Positions 11,001 to 20,000 of a stretch of DNA of 25,209 bases are shown piece by piece. Source of the DNA: Trichinella spiralis (Eukaryota > Nematoda > Enoplea > Trichinellida > Trichinellidae); contig CM012954.1 in assembly GCA_000181795.3 (NCBI GenBank), forward strand, positions 10,291,073 through 10,316,281, in the 5' to 3' direction. The notes under the pieces are model-generated. The model was not told the origin of the DNA and did not search any database. It was given only the letters and a program-made list of their open reading frames with translations. The position numbers were made by a program, and so were the translations under genes. Positions within the stretch are counted from its first letter, which is position 1. The number at the start of each line of letters is the position of its first letter.

Positions 11001-14000
11001 TATCATCCACTAAAAATACACTAGCTAGCTATCTGCTGCTTGCACATGTGTTTTCAAACCATCGTCGTTAGCAACAGTATCTAATCGAATGTTGTGATTT
11101 ATTGCTTCTACTATACTCGATTACTCTTGTTTTTGCTTCAATTCTCTTCTTGCACATGTTGCTTTTTTTCACTTTAAATTGAAATTTGTGTGCAAATTCA
11201 ATAAATGCATTCCTCCGTTATCAAATGGTCGAGAAAGGTAGAAGAAAAAGGACAAAACAAAAAAAACATTCAAGCACTCAACCAGTTGTTGTTGGCAAGC
11301 TTGTCATGTAGAAATACATTTGATTCAAAAAGCAGATTAACGCTTGTCAAATGGCCATCTCGTATACTGTACAACAAATCAGGAGGTCACAAATACACAT
11401 ACACACAGAGATGTGAACCAGACTGGTCTGAAATGGCGCGTCCTGAATTCGTTGCATTCCCCTTTTTCCGTTGCAAAAACAAAAATTGGAACATCTTTGT
11501 AAAATACATTTCGGTTACCTTGCTTGCTTATTGGCCGCATTTCATTCACAAAAAGGTGTCCTCATATCAGCAATAGCTGTATACCAACAACAACAATAAT
11601 AGATAAAATTGAAAATAAAAATCTGTAATATGTATGCAACTATATACATATATATATATATATGATTCAAAAAAATGACGTTCATATATGCATGCAACAG
11701 AGGCGCAAGTGCCTACCATTCATTCACATTGTTCTCATGTCATAAAACTTGTTACGCCACGGGATTAGAAATAAAACTTTCAGATGGACATTAATTCAGA
11801 GAAGTTAAAACAACGTATCTTCAGTAGTTGTAATTGAAGTAAACGATGTTATTGCACTTGGATTTATAGTTATTATTTAGTAGAACAACAAAAGTGGGCA
11901 ATAATATATTTGAAAATCAAATATCCTCAAAGTTGAATAATGAATAAAGCTGAGTTGCAAAGAAAAAAAAAGGGAGTTTCAACTGCAGCAAAGTGACTTT
12001 GTTTCACATCGCTATAATCACAGCAAGCAAGCAGCAGTTGGATTCCATTTTGGAGAAAATGCAAAACTTGAAGAAAGGAGGAAATGAATGTTTCTTTCAA
12101 ATTGAAATAAAATTTAAATCGTGTAAAAAAAAATTCACCTTTAAAATTTCTACTTTCTCATCTACATCTACCAATCATCATATTCAAGAAATGTTTAGAA
12201 ATTTGTTTCAAACAATATAATTTTTCTTCTCTTCCTTGAAAAATATTGAAAATTAAAAAATTAATAAATAGAATAAAACTTCCGCGTTGTCACATTGTTC
12301 CAACTAAATAATAAATTGATTTTTATCTCAAAATTTTCTGCTTACGAGTGCTCAAAACTAAATCTTGAAAAACGAGTCGTAAAAAAACGTTTATTTTCTG
12401 CGTCCATAAAATCAACTGAATTCAAATACCAGAGATAAAAAAAAGCAACCAACTCGTCTTTACTTAAGCTTTATGTTGTATGACTGAAAAAAAGTTCTGA
12501 ACACATTTTTATACGACATAATAATGCATACAACACATAATTAATTTACATATTGTCATTTGGCAGCAGCAATATTTTAAAAAAAAAGTTATTACGTTGC
12601 ACATTAACCTTAGAAAAATTATCTAACATGATGATAAATAAAATTGCGCTTTTGATTGTCGTATCTTAGCATACAAATATATATATATATACGTATTGTC
12701 GATAAGTTGCCGCACTTGCAAACAAGTCACGTCATATTATATTATCACGTGCCAAAAAGCTAACACACAAGACAGTTTTACTGCTCACATTCATGGGCCA
12801 ACGGATCTATCTCGGAATATTTATTTGTTTACTTGAAATGACCAACTCGTAAAACATTCAGTCTAACACGACAAAGATGTACATTTTAAAATTTTTACGA
12901 TCGCCTGAAAATGGTCCTCTACCATGTTTGGCAAAAGTGCAGAGCAAACATTCGCATTGTTTATTCGGCTTATCATAAAATGTGAAAGCGATCCCCTTGA
13001 TGTATATATATATATATATATCATCAGTTCGTTGGTGACAACAATATCAGTGCAAAACTAGAAGTACGGAGGGAGAATCTAGAATTTCATAAAGAAAAAA
13101 ACTTCACAGATAAAAACTATTAGAAAAAAAATTTTTTTAAATCAATAAATAATAAAATATGAATTCAGAACTCTCAACTACAACGTCTGAATGATTTGAC
13201 AATCAATCTACTTTCAAACTAACGAAAAGAACAACGAGAGTCTCAGTACGCTGAGCACGTCAAAAGCAGGCACAGAACAAGAGAAAGCAGCAGCACAATA
13301 GTGGCAACAACTTTGCTTCTTGTTGCTGCTGAAATTGGCATCTTTTGCGTCTCACGCAACCGATTCTAGCGGAAAAAGCGGCAAAGCTTTTGTGAATCCC
13401 GTCGCGCGCGTCTGGTCAATTCATCACCGACTTGCATATTGACAGGTCTCGAAATTAAAAGCAGAGCTGTCAAAAGCAGGTCTAAGACAGATAGATAGAA
13501 TGAAAAATTGGAAGAAAGCAAAAGATATGAACTCTATTTATTCTCTCCCTCTCTCTATGCTCAAAACTGCAGCAAATCCACCAACTAACTAACTAACTAG
13601 CTAACACCAATCCCGCTATACTACATATATATATATATATATATACTAGAGAACCGTTGCGGATGATTTCAGATAATTGCATTTGAATAAAACTAATTGC
13701 TTCTTAAAATTAACGACAAATGCAACAATGGTCGGCAGTGAGCAATGATAAATCACCTATAGCCAAAGCTTCAGAGAGTAGTAGTATCAAGTTCAAGTTG
13801 TCGTTGAAAATAAAAAAAAACAAAACTAATAAACACGATCGTTAGCTAAGAAGCTAAACTGAAGAAACAGGCGTGAAAAGAGAAAAAAAAGGGGAAACTG
13901 AATTTTAAGAGCACGTAAAAACTTTTCACTCACCAGTTGTTCACTTGTAGAATTGTCAAGCCAGTATCTTGGGCCAACTGTTTCTTCTGCTCTTCAGACG

Positions 14001-17000
14001 GATACGGATGCTGAAACAACCCAATATGAAAAATATTATTGTAATAATATTCAAATGCAGGAAGAAGCATTCTCGTATCAAGTTCATTAATAATAACTAG
14101 GTGAAAATAATAATATACAAACAGCCCAACTGGACTACCCCTGAACAATCGGTGTAAATCAACCAGCAGGTAATAAAAAGAACTCTAATCGTAAAAATGT
14201 CACAGTGTTTTGATTAGAAAATAAAAAAATAAATAAAAAGAATAATGAAATTTCTTTAACATCATTTTTGGCACGATAGTATTTATTACTGTCACTTAAC
14301 AACATACATTGCTTGATATGTAAAAATATACTGTCATTTGTTTTTATTTATTTATTTGTTGCACATCTGGCCTATGCAAAATTGTTGTTTTATTGACAAT
14401 ACAATATTGTACTGATAGAATATAATAATGTTATTTTTCCTCAGAAATATTATTTAAACTGTTGCTACTTTTACTTGCTAGTTGAATTTAAAACACACGA
14501 CAAAAACCTAGTAGAAAAAAGCCATCTATCTCATTGCATTGTTATATTTACTGTTTAAAAGCGTTCAAACAAATTTTTTAGCTAGCATTAACATGACAAG
14601 TGACAGTTAGTTGTTCGGTTTGCACATTTGTTAGCCATTAAGTTACTACATTCATTATATGGTAGTTTATAACAGTAAGTAAGAAAATTTTTAAAGCAGA
14701 GCATGAGAAAAGAGACAGATAAAAAGAGAAATTGCTTTACTAATACAACTGACATAGTGAACAAAGAAAATAATAACTCATATATGAATTACAAACTATC
14801 ATTACAAATGCAAATGGTCCACTAAGATCATTAGTATAATTGCTTATTTCCACAGTACACTTGAAAGAAAAATAAATGAATGAACAATCAAAGCTAAACC
14901 ACACAAAAAGCAGAAACAACAAGAACGCAGTTCAATGGTCAGTTGGGTTCTATGTTTAACCGACTTCCTCTTATCTTACATTGGAATAATGCATACCAAT
15001 TTCAATTAACCGCTAAATAAATTCCTCAGAAAAACAAACTATCAGCAGCACATATAATTAAAATGATTTATTTAATATCTGCTCAATCGACAACTGTTAC
15101 TAAACATGCCGTAAAGTTGAGTGAACCACGTGTATAAAAGAAAAAATTATAGCAAAAAACATCTTTATCTCTTTCCATAGCTTAAAACAAATTTAGTGCA
15201 ATTAAATAAATAAATAAAATAAAATTTTATGCAGGACAACGATTACTCTCAAAACTAAAGCAATCCCAATCAATTCAGTCGTTCTGTGATAAAACATGGT
15301 AACTGAGAATTAAAAAAATGTCAAATAACTAGATCAGAATTTCAAAATAAATCAGTAATGAAAAATAAAAAAATTTCAATAAATAAAAAATTGTGCAACA
15401 ATTCATTTGACGGAAAATAATACAAAGTGAAAACCAACAAACTTACCGTCAAATGTTGAAAAAGCCAGGCGCGCATGATATTGGTAGCTACTTTTGGAAA
15501 AATGCCACGTTTCTTAGGTGGTTTTTTCTCACGATCTTCGTCCAACGTCTCATCATCTCCAGTGCAAGTTCCATCTCCAGATTCAATGCTCGCATCGCCT
15601 GAGAAATAATGAAATTTTAAATTCATCCTTTCATCATTAAATAAATAATTATTACTTTTAAAATTAAAAAAAGATTAAAGTAAGAAAAATACAGGGAAAA
15701 ACAGGAGATAAAAAGCTTTCACAGTTGATGCGCCAATTTTCGGCCAGATGCAAGTGTATGAAATTAGATAGGCTTGGTGTGATGGGCAAGCGTGACAAAA
15801 ATGGACCCCTTGTCATGGTAGATTAGGATCAAAAGTCGCCAAAGTGGAAGTGGTGCTTTTAGCTTAATTGCACGGTTGGGCTTGGGCCGAAATCTGATCA
15901 GCCGGACAAAAGCGCAAAGGGACCGGCGTTGACCAATCGGCAAAGATCGATCGTTCTACTCAGTCATGCATGACAAGCATTAGCAAACCGACTGAATCAA
16001 GCCGAAAATCTCGTTAACATAATATCTCTCCCCCCCCCTCTCTACTTCTTTCCACTTTTCTTCAACCGCAGAGGTCCGTTAGCAAAACGGTCCCGTGGGC
16101 GCTGGCGTGAATATCAATTCGCCTTTCAATAAATTGACCAATCACGGTTTTTCGAACAAAGCTTACTGTATAAACTGCCGACAATCGATGAACTATTATT
16201 ACTGTTGCTATTATTATTATTATTATTATAGTGGCAATAGCAGTCGTATTAACTGAAAACTAATTGACTACTTAAGTAATTTATATTGCAGTGACTAATT
16301 TTCTTCTGAATACATTTTATTCACAAAAAATATATTTAGCTATATTTTACTTTTCAGTTCTGTTTCATTAAAAATGTTTGGTAAATTCAAGCCACTCCTA
16401 TAAATAACTGTGCAAAGTATTTGTTGTTTACCAGAAATCGAACAGGGCAGGTTCAGCCAGCGGCCACATTCTACGTCTCACACCTGTCACACCCCCGTTA
16501 GTGTCCGATGCGCGCGCGACATGTTCTCAAAAGCTAACCTAGAAATGTCCATCCATCTTCTACTGTCTATTGCTTTCACGTTGTCAAGTTCTGCTTGAAT
16601 ACTGATATTAAAATTAAAAACAAAAACTTACCCGCTTCTGAGACAGCGTCGAAGCTACTTCCAGCACCGTGATGTTGATGCTGATGTTGATGATGATGTG
16701 GTTGTTGATGCTGTTGTTGTTGGACAATCATATGCTGCTGAGTGACCACGACATCCGTAGACTGCAGACCAGATGCAAGCAAGTCCATGGTTGTTCTGAG
16801 ACTAGCGCCAACGCTCGGCGATTCTACAGGACTATTGACAGCTGATGATGATGACCGATGACCAGCGGTCAGCAAATTGTGTCCTGTAGTAGATGGAGTA
16901 TTGCACCGGACTTGTTGTGGCTGTTGTTGTTGTTGCTGCTGCTGCTGCTGTTGTTGTCCGCGATTCTTAAAATGAAACAACTTGAAGAACTATGAGTATG

Positions 17001-20000
17001 CATGCATGCATGCATGTGAAGAAATCAAAATTCACCTAGAACTAATTTATTATTAAGCAACGTTTCGCTACAAATCAAGAGACAAATGCTCTGGCAACAC
17101 TAGCTTAAGCAAGAAAGGTCAACATAAAACTAACTATAAAATTACAATTTGATTTCACCTTATCGTAGACTAATATTTGCGCGCTAATGTGTGCAAAGTA
17201 AAGACTAAGTGTACGTAAAAGTACGTAATTGCAAAAATGACAAACAAAAAGTGTATTTAACTTAAAACTTAACGATGATTGTTTAAAAATTTTCAACAAA
17301 CAGTTTAAAAGTTTATACCAGTAAATTAACAATTACAACACAAAGAAGAGTAAAAAGGAAATCATACCAAATCTTCAAGATGCAAGTGCTCACCAACTGG
17401 CGTGCTCGGTTCTTCGGACAAGCGTCCACCACAGCTGCTGTTGCTGGTCGACGTACGACCATCATAGGCACTGCCAACGCTAGACGGGCACAAACCAACA
17501 GTGTTGTTCGGACTCAACGAGCCAGCAGTATTGTAATGAGAAGAAAATGACTGTACACCGCCGCCCATCGGTGTAGTCGGAGTTTGCAAGCCACAACCGC
17601 TGTCACCAGCCGGTGTAGAACCGGCTCCACTGCCAGGCGTGAGCGACACGCCGGACAAGCCCACGACTGATCCTCCTGCACCACCGCCACTTCCAGGTCC
17701 ACCGGTCAGGTGGGATTCAGAAGTAGATGATGCACTACTACCAGCACGTTCTTCAGCCACTAGATCAGTTGGCATCTTTCCTTTCAAACAGTTGATATAA
17801 CGTTGGCAGAAATTGTCACAAAGTTCGTGAACCTTCATACATATATATAATCACAACAACAAGTGATTATCAATTTTTTTACGCAATTACAAACAAATAC
17901 ATTGCAAATTACATCAATAAATGAGTAACTGCGCAAAGAAAAAAATGCATGCATGTATTTACTGTACATGCATACAGTGTGCATGCATTGTTTGTTAAAT
18001 ACAATTACTATTTATAATAAACAATTGTAATGTATTCTAATCTATGCATATTTGTGTTTAATGGAAATCTACTGTGTATTGTGGAAGAAATTAAATAATT
18101 GATAATTTAGTCTGTTCATGAGTGAAACAAGAGTTTCGCGAAAAAGTAACGCCAGAAGGCAGGCAGGCAAGCAAGCAAGCAAGCAAGCAAGTCACACTAC
18201 GGCAACAACACGCGACAACACATCCATCTTCTTCAACCGAACTGGCTGTTTGTTCGGCGCCTTGCTGAAGCTAACCAGACAGACAGACAGCCAGAAAACT
18301 AACCGACGAAGCAACTAAAGCTGACTAACCTACGTGTGTCAGGCTACGAATAGAAAGAAGTCAGTATTTTCTAAAACTAAACAAAGTTGACCACGGTTGT
18401 CCGGTAGTGCATTACTTATTAACATCTAGCCTAGTATCGGTCAAGCGCGCAAGGACAAAATGAAAAACGAGAATGCAGAAATGATAGAAAGCAAATTCTT
18501 CTCCTAATTCATTACCTTTTCCAATTCGAGCAAGTGAAAACGCAACACTTGGATCGCTTGTACCATCTAAAAAGTGCAACGTATACAATACGAAAATATA
18601 TGATCAACAAAAAAACGGATGAATTGATAGAAATTATTTTTTCAAACTTTTTACATTCAAAATGATTAATATATATATAAATGTAATGATATCAACTTAC
18701 CAATGCGTCCAGTTCACCGTTGGGCGTGTAGTACGGCTTGTCAGTACGCATCTGCGAACGATTAAAATGCATTGAAAAAAATTAAAAAAAATTGCTTTCA
18801 ACACATACTTGTTTAGCAAACAACGCCACATCTTCGTTGAAACTGTCTGATGAGCACACATCCACACCACTGGCGCCCATTTCACGAGGTGTACATGTAG
18901 CCAGTTCACATTTTTCAAAAATCAACGTCAACAAAGGAAACAATGGATGGCTAAAAGAGCAAATAATATTTTTCAATAATTACTTGGGTTAATTATTTAT
19001 TCTATACTTTTCAATCTACCACTACTGAAGAAGGATTGCATTTTAATTAGAAAATTGTTCAATTACAAAATACCTTAACCACACTTTCACATAGTTATAT
19101 ATATATATATATTTTTTTTTATTTATTTATTTATTTATTTATTTAGTTAAGTACGAAAAGAACTAAAAAAATACATTTTTTTAAATATTAAATGTTTATA
19201 TTTTAAAAAATAAAATTCAATAAAACTGTTGAGAGACTTCCTTTCATCACTTGCTCGATGAACTAACTCACTGATCAATGAACATAATATTGTGAATCGT
19301 GTGAATTATCAACTATGTTACAAGCTATCGAACGAAAGAAAACTTAAAACAATCACATTAGCCATTAATTTTTTTTCAAATACACGAATTACTTTCAACT
19401 GACCAGTATATTAAAAGACAAATGAATATATGTCTAACAAATACAAAATCAAGAAAAAAAAGAATGACATACTTTTGAACGGATTCTTTGTCCCGTTTGA
19501 GCTGACAGTCTGAAAGCAGCTCAGCACGATGACTTCCACTGGCCAGCATATGGTTGGCCGTTTGAGCGCCTGACGGTGAGCCGTGAACAGAAGCTGTACT
19601 AGCGCCGGCAGGGGTCGGGTAGCCAGGTTGGTAGAAGCATAACGATGTTGGTGAACCTCCGGCACCGTCAGAGGGTAAGGTGTTAGTGCCGGGTTGAGTT
19701 GGAGTTGCGCCTGAAGCAGTTTGACCTCCATAAGCTGCCGTAGCTTGGTGCAAATCTAACGATGACTGAAGTACGTAATGACTGACCGCAGACTCGTCGA
19801 ACTACATAGAAAAAAATTCATTTTGCAACGACGCTAACAACAGTAATATGTCATCAACAGTTAAGATCAATAGACGGAACTAAATAATAATAACAATTCA
19901 AAACAAAAACTGGTCAAAAGCGGCACATCAGTTCATTAGAATGATGCTGGTCAAAAACAATTCACTAATAATGTCCAGGTCGAATGCAATCAATGACCGC

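Noticed and set aside
11205-11576. 123-codon plus-strand frame in intron 9
   Set aside because: No recognisable domain, low-complexity Lys/Ser/Leu composition, antisense inside an intron and no splice-consistent partners. Likely chance.
16410-16598. 62-codon plus-strand frame in intron 7
   Set aside because: Antisense to the intron, no recognisable family; the GC-richer sequence is better viewed as possible regulatory DNA.
18118-18318. Plus-strand frame with an Ala-Gly-Lys-Gln-Ala-Ser-Lys-Gln pattern
   Set aside because: The pattern is a translation of (CAAG)n and (CAGA)n tetranucleotide repeats in intron 5.
19376-19753. Protein start at an internal TTG codon in exon 2
   Set aside because: The frame continues upstream to a clear splice acceptor at 19802 and joins the MAQR exon in phase.
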